A stretch of DNA of 64,000 nucleotides from an uncultured Bradyrhizobium sp. Its GTDB lineage: Bacteria > Pseudomonadota > Alphaproteobacteria > Rhizobiales > Xanthobacteraceae. The notes under the pieces are model-generated. The model did no database searches. It had not been told where the DNA came from and was given only the letters and a program-made list of their open reading frames with translations. The position numbers were made by a program, and so were the translations under genes. The DNA is taken from the NCBI RefSeq assembly GCF_947648125.1, contig NZ_CANSMR010000026.1:1-64000 (forward strand), in the 5' to 3' direction. Shown here one piece after another: positions 53,640-62,562 of this stretch; position 1 is the first letter of the stretch, and each line of letters begins with the position of its first letter.

Positions 53640-53969
53640 ATGAAACGAGCAGCTGTTTTTGCGACCATGGCGGTGATCGCTGTGGGATGTCTTGCGTCGA
53701 CAGAGGCCACGGCACGTGGCCGGCGGGGAGATGCGGTCGCCGTCGGCATCGTCGGCGGCTTGGCTGTCGGCGCCCTGTTGGGCTCGACCATGGCTGCCGG
53801 TGCGGCTCCGGCCTATGTCTACGAGAGAGACTATTATTCGCCGGCCCCTGTCGTCCACTACCATCGTCAAGTGTACGAATACGGCGACGAATATCCCGGC
53901 GGATATCACTACGGTTATAGATCCGGGTACCGGGAAGGCTACTCGGACGGCTATTGGGACAACGACTAA
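53640..53969 (+). CDS. Small exported Gly/Tyr-rich protein
   Basis: 109 residues. Sec signal MKRAAVFATMAVIAVGCLAS with cleavage near ATA/R. A glycine-zipper-like helix (AVAVGIVGGLAVGALLG, about 33-49) is followed by a Tyr/Gly/His-rich tail with a GYRSGYREGYSDGY repeat. Such proteins are abundant in Bradyrhizobium and of unknown role, probably envelope-associated. A ribosome site is not obvious. Confidence 0.65.
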   Translation: MKRAAVFATMAVIAVGCLASTEATARGRRGDAVAVGIVGGLAVGALLGSTMAAGAAPAYVYERDYYSPAPVVHYHRQVYEYGDEYPGGYHYGYRSGYREGYSDGYWDND

Positions 53970-54150
53970 ACGTAGATCGGCGTCGTCGCCGGCGGACAGC
54001 TGTGACACGATAGCGACCCGCGTTTTTGGACCAAACCTTTACCGTCGGCGCTGCCGCCGGCGGTTGATTGCCGAGGTCGGCTTGTCGCCGCCGGACCGAT
54101 TGATTACCGTCGATCGGTGGATATGCGCGGCGATTGCGTGGGGCAGGGTG

Positions 54151-55050
54151 ATGCGCGAGCGGACTGACGGTTCTTCGTTTGCATCGAAGGTAGACCTGGT
54201 GATCTGGCCGGCCGTCGCGGCCATCCTGGCGGCGGGCGTCGGCTTCTCCTGGAATCCGACGCCGATGGCGCAGCTGCTTGCGGCCCTGTTCGTTGCGTGC
54301 GGAATCGTGCACGCCGTCATCTCCTATGGATCGCGGGCCGCTCTCGTTTTCTTCGCGATGAGCGTCGCGGTCGGATTCGTCATGGAGAATATCGGTGTCA
54401 CCACCGGCTTCCCGTTCGGCCGATATCATTTTGAGATCGGTGCTGGTCTTCCGAACGTCGGACGTATCCCGTTCGTCGTCGGCCCGATGTGGTTCGCTGC
54501 GGGCTATTTCTCCTGGGTCGTTGCCGCGACCCTGCTCGGCGGGGCCGACCGTCAACTGGATCGCCGGTTCAACCTGGTCGTCCTGCCTGTCATCGCGGCG
54601 TTCGTCACCGCGCAGTGGGACCTGGTGGTCGACCCTCCCAGCTCGACGATCGCCAAGGCCTGGATCTGGCACGAGGGCGGAGCCGTGTTCGGTGTGCCGC
54701 CGTCGAATTTCTTCGGCTGGCTGTTGACCTCATGGCTGTTCTTCCAGGGCTTTGCCTTGTACCTGCACCATCGCAACGGTCCGGTCAGGCCCGATCGAGC
54801 CGCCGATCGCAAGCTTCGCCTCGTCGGCGTCCTGTTCTATGTCTGCGGCGGCATCACGCACGTTGTGCCATGGATGTCGGGGCAGTCCGGCGACATCGTC
54901 GACGCCGCGGGCCAGTCCTGGCGCTTGCAGGATATCCGTGGCGCGACCGTCGTGATCATGGTGTTCACCATGTTCTTCACGTCGCTGTTGGCGCTGATCC
55001 GGTTGCTCGACAGTGCGGGGCCGGACGAGCGGCCCCGTCCTAGTAACTGA
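54151..55050 (+). CDS. Carotenoid biosynthesis (DUF422/CruF-like) membrane protein
   Basis: 299 residues from the ATG at 54151 with CAGGGTG upstream; the frame runs open to 53692 but the upstream part overlaps the previous gene and is Arg-rich. Seven or so membrane segments. TGFPFGRYHFEIGAGLPNVG and VPFVVGPMWF-like IPFVVGPMWFAAGYFSWV match the DUF422 family, which includes CruF carotenoid 1',2'-hydratase. No other carotenoid gene is in the window, so its substrate is open. Its 3' end overlaps the convergent beta-barrel gene by 11 bases. Confidence 0.8.
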   Translation: MRERTDGSSFASKVDLVIWPAVAAILAAGVGFSWNPTPMAQLLAALFVACGIVHAVISYGSRAALVFFAMSVAVGFVMENIGVTTGFPFGRYHFEIGAGLPNVGRIPFVVGPMWFAAGYFSWVVAATLLGGADRQLDRRFNLVVLPVIAAFVTAQWDLVVDPPSSTIAKAWIWHEGGAVFGVPPSNFFGWLLTSWLFFQGFALYLHHRNGPVRPDRAADRKLRLVGVLFYVCGGITHVVPWMSGQSGDIVDAAGQSWRLQDIRGATVVIMVFTMFFTSLLALIRLLDSAGPDERPRPSN

Positions 55051-56194
55051 TCCGCAGGCCGACGCCGCCGTGAAGCGTGTTGCCGACCGGCTGCGGTCCG
55101 GCGGTCCCGTTGAGGAAGAGATCGGCGATCCAGCCCTTGGTGATGCGGAAGCCGACGCGGCCGCCATATTCGAACCAGCCCTGGTTGCCGATCGTCGGCA
55201 CGATGGTGCCATCGCCGGTGACGGTGGCGACGATGCCGGAATGGGTGGCGAAGGATTGCACCCAGCCGCCATTGATGTTGGTCTCGATGTTCGATCCGAA
55301 CAAATGCGTCCACTGGCCGCCGATCTTGACCAGGCTGGTGCGATCGGTGCCGTCGGCGATGGTGGCGTCGAACGGATTGAAGGCAATCGCAGGATCGCTG
55401 TAGCCCTTGACCCGCTGCCATAGCTGCCAGACCTCGACCGAAGCCGCGACCTCGTCGCGCGCCGACAGCCGGTTGATCCAGCCCGCGCGCCCGTACACGC
55501 CGTAATTCTCGCTCGAGGTCTGGCCGGTGACCGACACCGGGCCGAGGCTGGTGGTGTAGCTGCGGGTGTAGCGTACCTTCTCCGACGGCGAGAGGATGGC
55601 GCCGATGTCGAAGAACGGCCGTGACGAGCCCCAGTCGACGAAGTCGTAGCGCAGCGCGAAGGCGCCGATCGGCGCGCTGGTGACGTTGTAGCCGCCCTGG
55701 CCATATTGCGTGTAGGCGATGCCGGCGAGCAGCGACAAATTCGGCGTGATGGTCTTGCGGCCATGGATGCCGGCCGAGAACGAGCCGGCGGAGCCGAAGG
55801 CACTGATGCAGTCGTCGCAATTGACCTGCTCGTTGACGCCGAGCAGCACCGATCCGAGCACGCGGTTGGTGATCATCTGGTTGAAGCGCTGGTCAGCAAG
55901 TCCGTTGATCGAACTGCCGCTCGACGGCGCGCCGGTGATCGGCGTCGGCGACGGGCTGGGCGTTGGTGTCGGTGTGGGGATAGGCGTGGGTGTTGGCGTT
56001 GGCGATGGCGTGGCAGTAGGTGTCGGCGTCGGCGTGGGGGTCGATGTGCAGTTCGACGACAGGTTGGTATCGGACGTGCAGTTCGGCGTTGGGCTTTGAG
56101 CGCGGGCTGGCGTAGCCAGCGCCGGCAGTATCGCGAGCGACAGCGCCAATATCAGAGCCGTCGACAGGATCACGTGATGGATACGCCGCGCCAT
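55040..56194 (-). CDS. Outer-membrane beta-barrel (autotransporter-like) protein with Thr-Pro linker
   Basis: 384 residues from the ATG at 56194, two bases after the FecR-domain gene; upstream frame lies in that gene. Signal peptide of about 33 residues ending ARAQ. A linker of about 20 TP/SP dipeptides (about 47-85) is coded by a six-base-period DNA repeat. The remaining 280 residues alternate polar and aromatic residues and end in LRISY, the C-terminal aromatic signature of outer-membrane barrels. Two cysteines (NCDDC) lie at the barrel start. Function unknown; probably anchored in the outer membrane with the linker spanning the periplasm. Confidence 0.78.
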   Translation of the reverse strand: MARRIHHVILSTALILALSLAILPALATPARAQSPTPNCTSDTNLSSNCTSTPTPTPTPTATPSPTPTPTPIPTPTPTPSPSPTPITGAPSSGSSINGLADQRFNQMITNRVLGSVLLGVNEQVNCDDCISAFGSAGSFSAGIHGRKTITPNLSLLAGIAYTQYGQGGYNVTSAPIGAFALRYDFVDWGSSRPFFDIGAILSPSEKVRYTRSYTTSLGPVSVTGQTSSENYGVYGRAGWINRLSARDEVAASVEVWQLWQRVKGYSDPAIAFNPFDATIADGTDRTSLVKIGGQWTHLFGSNIETNINGGWVQSFATHSGIVATVTGDGTIVPTIGNQGWFEYGGRVGFRITKGWIADLFLNGTAGPQPVGNTLHGGVGLRISY

Positions 56195-56196
56195 CG

Positions 56197-56901
56197 TCAC
56201 CGTCCGCACAGCATGCCGGTGTCGTCGACCGGCGGCGTCAAGGGTGTCGCATCCGCGAACTGGGTGACTGTGCAGAGCCCTGCGGCCTGGGTACAGGTCG
56301 CGGCAAAGGTCCATGGCGGGTTGTTGGTCTTCTGGATCGTGGTGCGGCCGCCGCTCGAGGTGATGATCGCGGTGTCGCCGGGCTGGGTCAGGTCGATGCA
56401 TTGCCGGTTCGACGTACACACCGTCGATGCGCCTTCCTGCAACACCACGGTGGTCTTGCCGCGCTGCGATAGGATGTCGAGCACCGTGCCGCGAACGCCG
56501 ATGGTCGCAAGCGGCGTCGTGATCGTGTAGGCGGCCTTCTCCGAATGGCCGGTGACGAAGCGGAACGCTCCCGAGGTCAGGCGGATTGCAACATCGCGAT
56601 AATGATGCTCGTCGTCGAACACGGTGCGATCGAGCTTGAGCGAGGCATTCGGTCCGAGCGACAGGTTGGTGCTGTCGGCCATCACCAGCCGCGCAGCGCT
56701 CTCGAGGCCGGTGCGCACCATCTCGTCGCGCAGCAGCGCGTCGCCGACATTGATCGGCGTGGTCGCGGTCGCAACGCGGACGACCTCGTTCTTCACCATG
56801 GCCGCTTCGCCGACGCGCGTCTGCGCCTGAACGGGACGAGCCGTCAGCGCGACCGCAAGACCGAGTGCGAGGAGGGAGAAAAAGCTGTGGCGCGAATTCA
56901 T
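56197..56901 (-). CDS. Exported FecR-domain protein
   Basis: 234 residues. Sec signal of about 26 residues ending VQAQ. A FecR domain spans about 45-150 (VGDALLRDEMVRTG, LGPNASLKLDR, LTSGAFRFVTG, ITTPLATIGVRGT), the last block being the most conserved. No membrane helix or sigma factor gene is nearby, so it is not a classical iron sensor; exported FecR proteins of this kind are usually paired with a barrel gene, as here (two-base gap). Six cysteines in the C-terminal 80 residues may form disulfides. Confidence 0.82.
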   Translation of the reverse strand: MNSRHSFFSLLALGLAVALTARPVQAQTRVGEAAMVKNEVVRVATATTPINVGDALLRDEMVRTGLESAARLVMADSTNLSLGPNASLKLDRTVFDDEHHYRDVAIRLTSGAFRFVTGHSEKAAYTITTPLATIGVRGTVLDILSQRGKTTVVLQEGASTVCTSNRQCIDLTQPGDTAIITSSGGRTTIQKTNNPPWTFAATCTQAAGLCTVTQFADATPLTPPVDDTGMLCGR

Positions 56902-57137
56902 TGCAATACCGATCGATCTACCCTCTCATCGTACCGGATCGCGGACGCAGCTGATATTGTATAATTGTCACAAGCCGTGTTGAGTTGCGCCGGATGGTTC
57001 GTGTCGACGGATTCGAAAATGCTCGCGGCTGCGGCCATCAACGTGAGATTTGATCACAATCGTCACATACATCACACTCGCGGCCGTCGTAGCTCACACT
57101 TCGCTCACACTGGGTCCCCTCGCAGCGTGCTTGTCCT

Positions 57138-58442
57138 TTGATCATCGCATCCGAATCTCCTTCTGTTCTGCGACGTCCCGTCGCGCGCACGGCGATCGTC
57201 GCGGCCATCATCTTCATCGTCGCCCATGTCGTGTTGCTGCTCGGGATCACCACGCCGAACAAGCTCTACTTCGATGAGGTGCATTATGTGCCGGCGGCGC
57301 GCCAGATGCTGTTGCCGGTGGTCGAGGGCCCGATCCTCAACCCGATGCATCCGCCGCTCGCCAAGGAGATCATCGCCCTGTCGATCAAGGCGTTCGGTGA
57401 CGTGCCGCTCGGATGGCGCTATCCCGCGGCGCTGTTCGGTGCGCTCGCGCTGGTTGCGGTTTATCTCGGCGCGCTTGCGCTGTTCGCGTCGCAGGAGCGG
57501 GCCATTGCGGCCGTGCTGCTCGCCTTCTTCAACCAGATGCTGTTCGTGCAGTCGCGGATCGCGATGCTGGATGTTTTCGCGCTCGCCTTCTGTCTGTTCG
57601 CGATCGCGGCCTTCATCCACGGCTTCAGGCAGAAGCGGCCGCAGTCTGCCTTCGCGCTGACGGGGGTTTTCGCAGGGCTTGCCTGTGCCTGCAAATGGAG
57701 CGGGTTGTTCGTGCTCGCGACCTGCATCGCGATCGTCGCGGTGATCCGCCTGATGCAGGGCTGGCGCACGCGCTTCGCCGACGCCAATGCGGAGGACTGG
57801 TACCGGCCGGACCTGTGGCCGGACTTCCGTCTTCCCCACTTCATCGGCTGTTTCGTGCTGATCCCGTCGGCCGTCTATCTCGCGAGCTTCGTGCCGCCGT
57901 ACGGCTTCTCGTTCACCGACCTCGTCGAGGCACAGCGCCGCATCTTTGCCGACAACACCACGACCGCGATCGCGGGCCACACCTATATGAGCTCATGGCC
58001 GTCCTGGCCGTTCCTGGTGCGTCCGGTCTGGTATCTGTTCGAGAAGGCCGGCGACGACCGGTTCGCCGCGATCGTGTTTCTCGGCAATCCGCTGATATTG
58101 TGGCCGGCGTTGATCGCGCTGATCGTCGCGCTGCGCGACTGGATCGTGACCCGCGGCCGCGAGGCGTTTCTCGTGCTGGCGTTCTATCTCGGCCCGTATC
58201 TCGCCTGGGCGCTGCTTCCGCGCACGCTCGGCTTCATCTATTACTACCTGCCGGCCGCGACCAGCGCGAGTTTCGTTCTGGTCTACGCCTTGACGCGCAA
58301 GGGGATGCCGCGCTGGCTGTTGTGGGCCTTCGTGGCGGTCGGTTGCGCAGGCTTCATCGCGATGCTGCCGATCACGGTTGCCGCCATCGGGACGTCGATG
58401 GCGACCTTCAATCGGCTGATGCTGTTCCAGAACTGGATTTGA
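57138..58442 (+). CDS. PMT-type membrane mannosyl/glycosyltransferase
   Basis: 434 residues from a TTG start with no strong ribosome site. About ten membrane segments. The first loop contains LYFDEVHYVPAAR, the acidic motif, and HPPLAKEI, as in protein O-mannosyltransferases; the late FIYYYLPA is also typical. It uses a polyprenyl-linked sugar and acts at the outer face of the inner membrane. It differs clearly from the ArnT-like protein at 51366. A hairpin separates it from the OmpA-family gene. Confidence 0.82.
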   Translation: MIIASESPSVLRRPVARTAIVAAIIFIVAHVVLLLGITTPNKLYFDEVHYVPAARQMLLPVVEGPILNPMHPPLAKEIIALSIKAFGDVPLGWRYPAALFGALALVAVYLGALALFASQERAIAAVLLAFFNQMLFVQSRIAMLDVFALAFCLFAIAAFIHGFRQKRPQSAFALTGVFAGLACACKWSGLFVLATCIAIVAVIRLMQGWRTRFADANAEDWYRPDLWPDFRLPHFIGCFVLIPSAVYLASFVPPYGFSFTDLVEAQRRIFADNTTTAIAGHTYMSSWPSWPFLVRPVWYLFEKAGDDRFAAIVFLGNPLILWPALIALIVALRDWIVTRGREAFLVLAFYLGPYLAWALLPRTLGFIYYYLPAATSASFVLVYALTRKGMPRWLLWAFVAVGCAGFIAMLPITVAAIGTSMATFNRLMLFQNWI

Positions 58443-58464
58443 GTCTCTCTGAAACAAGCGATCC

Positions 58465-58484
58465 GCCTGCCAGGGCTGGCAGGC
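58465..58484. terminator. Hairpin between convergent genes
   Basis: GCCTGCCA-GGGC-TGGCAGGC, an 8-bp perfect stem 22 bases after the glycosyltransferase stop and 20 bases after the OmpA-family stop on the other strand. No T run; a two-way terminator is plausible. Confidence 0.5.
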
Positions 58485-58503
58485 AGATCGGAAGTTGGGG
58501 AGA

Positions 58504-59136
58504 TTACTGCGACGCCGTCTTGGTATCCATGTTGACGACCTGTACGCGACGGTTGGTCGGGTCCATCGGCGCTTTCGGATCCTTCGGCCGGGTCTTGCCG
58601 TAGCCGACGGTCACGAGATCGGAGCCGTTCAGGCCGTAATGCTCGACCAGATAGTTCTTGATCGTGTCGGCGCGGCGCTCCGAGAGATCCTGGTTATAGG
58701 CCTCGCTGCCGATCGCATCGGTATGGCCGGCGACGATGAAGGTCGAGCCCTTCATGCTGGCATCCGACAGCGCCTTGCCGAGCTCCTGCACCGCCTGGGT
58801 CGAGCCCCTGGCGATCTCCGCCGAGTTGTAGTCGAAGTGAATCTCCAGATCGATCTTCGGCTTGTTGGCGGCGATGTCGGCGATCTCCTGGCGTTCGCCC
58901 AATGACAGCGAGCGGGTCTGCCGGTTGCGAACGGTGTTGAGGAAGCTCGCCTCCTTGGCCGAGGCGGCCGGGTCGACCTGCGTGCCGGCGGAGAGGCCGC
59001 GGGTGGCCGACTTCGGCTTCAGCGCATTGAGGATCTGGGCGGCAGGAACGGTGTCGCTGCCAGCCAGTGCGACGCCCGCCGTCATCGACAGCGCAGCGCC
59101 GATCGTCAAAAGAGACAGGGAAAAGGAGCGGGTCAT
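58504..59136 (-). CDS. OmpA-family (peptidoglycan-binding) protein
   Basis: 210 residues from the ATG at 59136, with AAGGACG upstream. Signal peptide MTRSFSLSLLTIGAALSM to about residue 25 (VALA/G). The C-terminal OmpA domain (about 95-205) has IHFDYNSAEI, VAGHTDAIGSEAYNQDLSER, RADTIKNYL and VTVGYGKTRP, with the Asp and Arg that hold diaminopimelate. No beta-barrel and no lipobox, so it is a soluble periplasmic wall-binding protein. A CRP/FNR-like palindrome lies 86 bases before the start. Confidence 0.88.
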   Translation of the reverse strand: MTRSFSLSLLTIGAALSMTAGVALAGSDTVPAAQILNALKPKSATRGLSAGTQVDPAASAKEASFLNTVRNRQTRSLSLGERQEIADIAANKPKIDLEIHFDYNSAEIARGSTQAVQELGKALSDASMKGSTFIVAGHTDAIGSEAYNQDLSERRADTIKNYLVEHYGLNGSDLVTVGYGKTRPKDPKAPMDPTNRRVQVVNMDTKTASQ

Positions 59137-59220
59137 GGTTTCGTCCTTAAATGTCAGGCCAGCCAATCCGGCTGTTGTCGTTTTGATGCTGGGAACCTAG
59201 GACTGGTTCAAAGCCGGGAA

Positions 59221-59236
59221 TGTGATCTAGATCACG
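59221..59236. promoter_or_regulatory. CRP/FNR-type palindrome TGTGATCTAGATCACG
   Basis: The inner 14 bases GTGATCTAGATCAC (59222-59235) are a perfect palindrome. It fits the CRP form TGTGA-N6-TCACA with one change and differs from the FNR form TTGATCTAGATCAA in two bases. It lies between the OmpA-family gene (-) and a small conserved gene (+) and could control either. Confidence 0.65.
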
Positions 59237-59298
59237 GTTGAGTGTCCCGGGGCCCCTCCCGTGCCAAGGCAGGGGCCGGCGACGGAGAGGAGAACATC

Positions 59299-59541
59299 TT
59301 GGCTCATGTCAATCGCGTCCTCCGCTCGATCAATGACGAAGGTGCCTCGCGCTGCGTCGATATCTTCGTTCGCCCGGAAGGGACGATCGGCTTCGAAGAA
59401 TATCGCCGGGACGTAGAGGACGGCCGCGGTTGGTTTCCGGTTGGCGGTCATTCGTCCCGGGTCTTTCATGAGGAAAGCGCCGCGCTCGCGGCGGCACTGG
59501 CGGACGTTCCCTGGTTGCGGCGGGCCGTTGGATCGCCGTAA
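59299..59541 (+). CDS. Small conserved protein of unknown function
   Basis: 80 residues from a TTG at 59299, chosen because GGAGAAC lies just ahead; an ATG at 59242 would add 19 residues of low-complexity sequence. The protein (AHVNRVLRSINDEGASRCVD, then GFEEYRRDVEDGRGWF) is soluble and acidic, and I recall near-identical small proteins in Bradyrhizobium but no function. Codon use is normal for the window. Confidence 0.6.
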   Translation: MAHVNRVLRSINDEGASRCVDIFVRPEGTIGFEEYRRDVEDGRGWFPVGGHSSRVFHEESAALAAALADVPWLRRAVGSP

Positions 59542-59646
59542 CCGGTACGAAGCGCCCCGAACGTCCAGAGGGCGATGATGATGCGCGACTGATTTCCCTC
59601 GCACAGCTCTCCACAGCTGCGCGAATCTCACTACATTGCCAGAGCA

Positions 59647-60810
59647 ATGCCCCGCGCCGCCGAACCCTTATCCCTGAACAATGCCGCCGCCTGCCATATC
59701 TGGCTGCGCGCGCAACGGCTCGATACAACGGCACCGTTCGGGGAAGGGGCGTCAGCCGTGGCGGCCGCCGTCGACCATCTCGGCTATGTGCAGATCGACA
59801 CCATCAACGTGATCGAACGTTGTCACCACCATATCCTGTTCACCCGGATTCCGGACTACCGCCGCGCCGACCTCAAGCAGGCGCAGAGCCAGGACAAGAG
59901 CGTGTTCGAATACTGGACCCACGCGCTGTCCTACGTGCCGTCCAAGGACATCAACATCTTCCTGCCGGCGATGAAGGCACACAAGCGCGAGGGCCATAAA
60001 TGGTTCTCGTCGGTGACGCCGTCGGATACCCGCAAGGTGCTGCGGCTGCTGCGGGCCGGTCCGCTGACCATCCGCGACATCGACGACGACGTGCTGACCG
60101 AGAAGGAGCATCTCTGGCAGAGCCGCAAACCCTCCAAGCGTGCGCTGCAACTCGCCTTCTATGGCGGCGTGGTCACGATCAGCGAGCGCGCCGGCATGCT
60201 GAAGACCTACGAGCTGATGGCCAGGCATTTCGGCTGGGACAAGCCGCCGAAGCCCGCACCGGCCTCGGCCAGAACAGCCTATCTGCTCGACCGCGCGCTG
60301 CGCTCGCAGGGCATCGTCAGCCTGGACTCGATCTGCCATCTCGACGCGCCGAGCAAGAAGGCGGTGCGCAGCCTGATCGAGGCGAGGGTGCGCCGCAAGG
60401 CGCTGGTGCGGATCGCGCTCGATGGCGCCGGCAAGCAGGAGCATTGGGCGCGGCCCGAGGTGTTGGAGGAGACCGGCGAGGGCGATCCCGCTTTGGTTCA
60501 CATCCTCTCGCCGTTCGATCCCCTGATCATCCAGCGCAAGCGCACCGAGCTGTTCTTCGGCTATGGCCACAGGTTCGAGGCCTATGTGCCGAAGGAGAAG
60601 CGCCTGTTTGGCTATTTCGCGCTGCCGGTGCTGGTCGGCGAGGACATCGTCGCCGCCCTCGACCTGAAGACCGACCGGCAGAACAGGAAGCTGCTGATGC
60701 AGAAATGGAGCTGGGTCGGCAACGGCAAGAAGCAGGCGGCACGCAAGGAGCTGAAGCGTCGGATCGAGGAGGAGCTCGACCGCTTCGAGCGGTTTCAGCT
60801 TGCTGAATAG
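59647..60810 (+). CDS. AlkX/YcaQ-type crosslink-repair DNA glycosylase
   Basis: 387 residues. The HTH_42 architecture of three winged helices is present. The catalytic motif QxD is Q49-I50-D51 in GYVQIDTINVIERCHHHIL, the form found in AlkX (YcaQ) rather than the QxQ of AlkZ; HHHILFTRIPDY follows as in the family. The C-terminal SPFDPLIIQRKR and YVPKEKR are conserved. It unhooks DNA interstrand crosslinks or alkylated bases. It stands alone after the small conserved gene. Confidence 0.88.
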   Translation: MPRAAEPLSLNNAAACHIWLRAQRLDTTAPFGEGASAVAAAVDHLGYVQIDTINVIERCHHHILFTRIPDYRRADLKQAQSQDKSVFEYWTHALSYVPSKDINIFLPAMKAHKREGHKWFSSVTPSDTRKVLRLLRAGPLTIRDIDDDVLTEKEHLWQSRKPSKRALQLAFYGGVVTISERAGMLKTYELMARHFGWDKPPKPAPASARTAYLLDRALRSQGIVSLDSICHLDAPSKKAVRSLIEARVRRKALVRIALDGAGKQEHWARPEVLEETGEGDPALVHILSPFDPLIIQRKRTELFFGYGHRFEAYVPKEKRLFGYFALPVLVGEDIVAALDLKTDRQNRKLLMQKWSWVGNGKKQAARKELKRRIEEELDRFERFQLAE

Positions 60811-60870
60811 ATCCCAGTTCGATCCAGGGCCGGTGGTTTCAGCAGGCTCTTGGCGCCCGTCTTTCCACAC

Positions 60871-60956
60871 CGTCATGGCCGGGCTTGTCCCGGCCATCCA
60901 CGTCTCTTTCACGCGAGATCAAGACGTGGATGCCCGGCACAAGGCCGGGCATGACG
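60871..60956. repeat. Palindromic intergenic repeat (GTCATGGCCGGG type)
   Basis: CGTCATGGCCGGGCTTGTCC to GGCCATCCACGTCT pairs, with a few mismatches, with AGACGTGGATGCCCGGC to GGCCGGGCATGACG; each arm holds its own hairpin. It lies in the 290-base gap before the MFS gene, where I see no other feature. Confidence 0.82.
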
Positions 60957-61100
60957 AGCTTGGAAAGCGATTGACCGCAGCGCGGGAGCCCGCCCGCAGC
61001 CCGCGTTCCCGTCTGTGCTGTGTGCTACGAGTTTTTGCCATTGCTCAATGCGGGGCCACCCAATAATCCTCAAGGCAAGCAATAGCTTTGGGGGAAACAG

Positions 61101-62426
61101 ATGAGCCAGACCGCAACCGCTGCGCCTGATCGCGGCGCCCGCAGCGAGATCGAGACGTCCACGATCCGCGCGATCTCCTGGCGGCTGATCCCGTTCCTGA
61201 TCCTGGCCTACTTCTTCTCCTATCTCGACCGCGTCAATCTCGGCTTCGCCGCGCTGACCATGAACTCGGAGCTGAAGTTCTCGCCGGTGGTGTTCTCGTT
61301 CGGCGCCGGCATCTTCTTCATCGGCTATTTCATCTTCGAGGTGCCGAGCAATCTGGCGCTGGAGAGATTCGGCGCCAGCAAGTGGATCGCCCGCATCATG
61401 GTGAGCTGGGGCATCCTCTCGGCCTTGATGGCGGCGGTCTATGACGAGCACAGCTTCTACGCGTTGCGCTTCTTCCTCGGTGTCGCCGAGGCCGGCTTCT
61501 TCCCTGGCATCATCCTCTATCTCACTTACTGGTACCCGGCCGAATATCGCGCGCGCTTCCTCGCCGCCTTCGCGCTCGCCGTGCCGATTTCGACCGTGAT
61601 CGGCGCCCCGATCTCCGGCCTGTTGCTCGGGCTCGACGGCGTGATGGGGCTGAAGGGCTGGCAGTGGCTGTTCGTCATCGAGGGCATCCCCTCGGTGCTG
61701 CTCGGCATCGTCACCTGGTTCTATCTCACCGACCGGCCGGAGAAGGCCGATTGGCTCTCGGCCGAGCAGAAGGCGTGGCTGAAGGCGAAGCTCGATGCCG
61801 AGGTCGCGGCCAAGCAGGCGGCGCAGCACTTCACGCTGGGCCAGGCGCTGTCCTCGCCGAAGGTGCTGGCGCTCAGCGCGATCTATTTCGGCTTTGTCGC
61901 CTCGCTCTATGGCATGCAGTTCTGGCTGCCGCAGATCGTCAAGGCGTTCGGTCTCACCAACGCGCAGACCGGCTTCGTCACCGCGATCCCTTATGCGTTC
62001 GGCACCGTCGCGATGATCCTGTGGGCGCGCCGTTCCGACGCCACGCGGGAGCGTGTGTTTCATGTCGGCGCGCCGCTGTTGCTCACGGCGCTGGCGCTCG
62101 CCGTCTCCAGCTACATCACCGATCCGACCATGACCATGGTCGTGCTGACGGTTGCTGCGATCGGCGTGTTCTGCACCTTCGCGGTGTTCTGGACGCTGCC
62201 GACCGCCTGGCTGTCAGGCACTGCCGCCGCCGGCGCGATCGCGCTGATCAACTCGATCGGCAACCTTGCCGGGTTCGGCGGGCCCTATCTGATCGGCTGG
62301 GTGAAGGAGACCACCGGCAGCACGTCGACCGGCCTCTTGGTGCTGTCGCTGCTGCCGCTCGCGGCGGGCCTTCTGGTCTTCCTCGGCAGCCACGAAACCA
62401 AGACCGAGTTCGCCAGCGCGAAGTAG
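61101..62426 (+). CDS. MFS transporter, anion:cation symporter (ACS) type
   Basis: 441 residues, about twelve membrane segments. ISWRLIPFLILAYFFSYLDR and VNLGFAALTMN near the start, FEVPSNLALERFGASKWIAR in the first loop and GVAEAGFFPGIILYLTYWYP are signatures of the tartrate/phthalate/4-hydroxyphenylacetate permease branch of the ACS family. It imports an organic anion with protons. No catabolic gene is beside it. Two different palindromic repeats follow. Confidence 0.88.
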   Translation: MSQTATAAPDRGARSEIETSTIRAISWRLIPFLILAYFFSYLDRVNLGFAALTMNSELKFSPVVFSFGAGIFFIGYFIFEVPSNLALERFGASKWIARIMVSWGILSALMAAVYDEHSFYALRFFLGVAEAGFFPGIILYLTYWYPAEYRARFLAAFALAVPISTVIGAPISGLLLGLDGVMGLKGWQWLFVIEGIPSVLLGIVTWFYLTDRPEKADWLSAEQKAWLKAKLDAEVAAKQAAQHFTLGQALSSPKVLALSAIYFGFVASLYGMQFWLPQIVKAFGLTNAQTGFVTAIPYAFGTVAMILWARRSDATRERVFHVGAPLLLTALALAVSSYITDPTMTMVVLTVAAIGVFCTFAVFWTLPTAWLSGTAAAGAIALINSIGNLAGFGGPYLIGWVKETTGSTSTGLLVLSLLPLAAGLLVFLGSHETKTEFASAK

Positions 62427-62452
62427 CGATCGCGCGAGCGCCGTGACGGCTG

Positions 62453-62537
62453 CGTAGGATGGGTAGAGCGAAGCGAAACCCATCGTTTGTCGTCCGCGGC
62501 GCGATGATGGGTTTCGCTGCGCTCTACCCATCCTACG
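62453..62537. repeat. Palindromic repeat (CGTAGGATGGGTAGAGCG type)
   Basis: CGTAGGATGGGTAGAGCGAA to ACCCATC pairs with GATGGGTTTCGCTGCGCTCT to ACCCATCCTACG. It starts 27 bases after the MFS stop. Confidence 0.85.
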
Positions 62538-62562
62538 ACTTGGCCGTACCTAACGGGTTGTC

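Noticed and set aside
53692-54150. Upstream extension of the carotenoid-type gene
   Set aside because: The extension overlaps the Gly/Tyr-rich gene in another frame and is rich in Arg, Thr and Ser without membrane segments; the ATG at 54151 has a ribosome site.
55940-56050. Short-period repeat that might be a CRISPR or microsatellite
   Set aside because: The period of about six bases codes for Thr-Pro dipeptides inside a secreted protein frame; there are no spacers.
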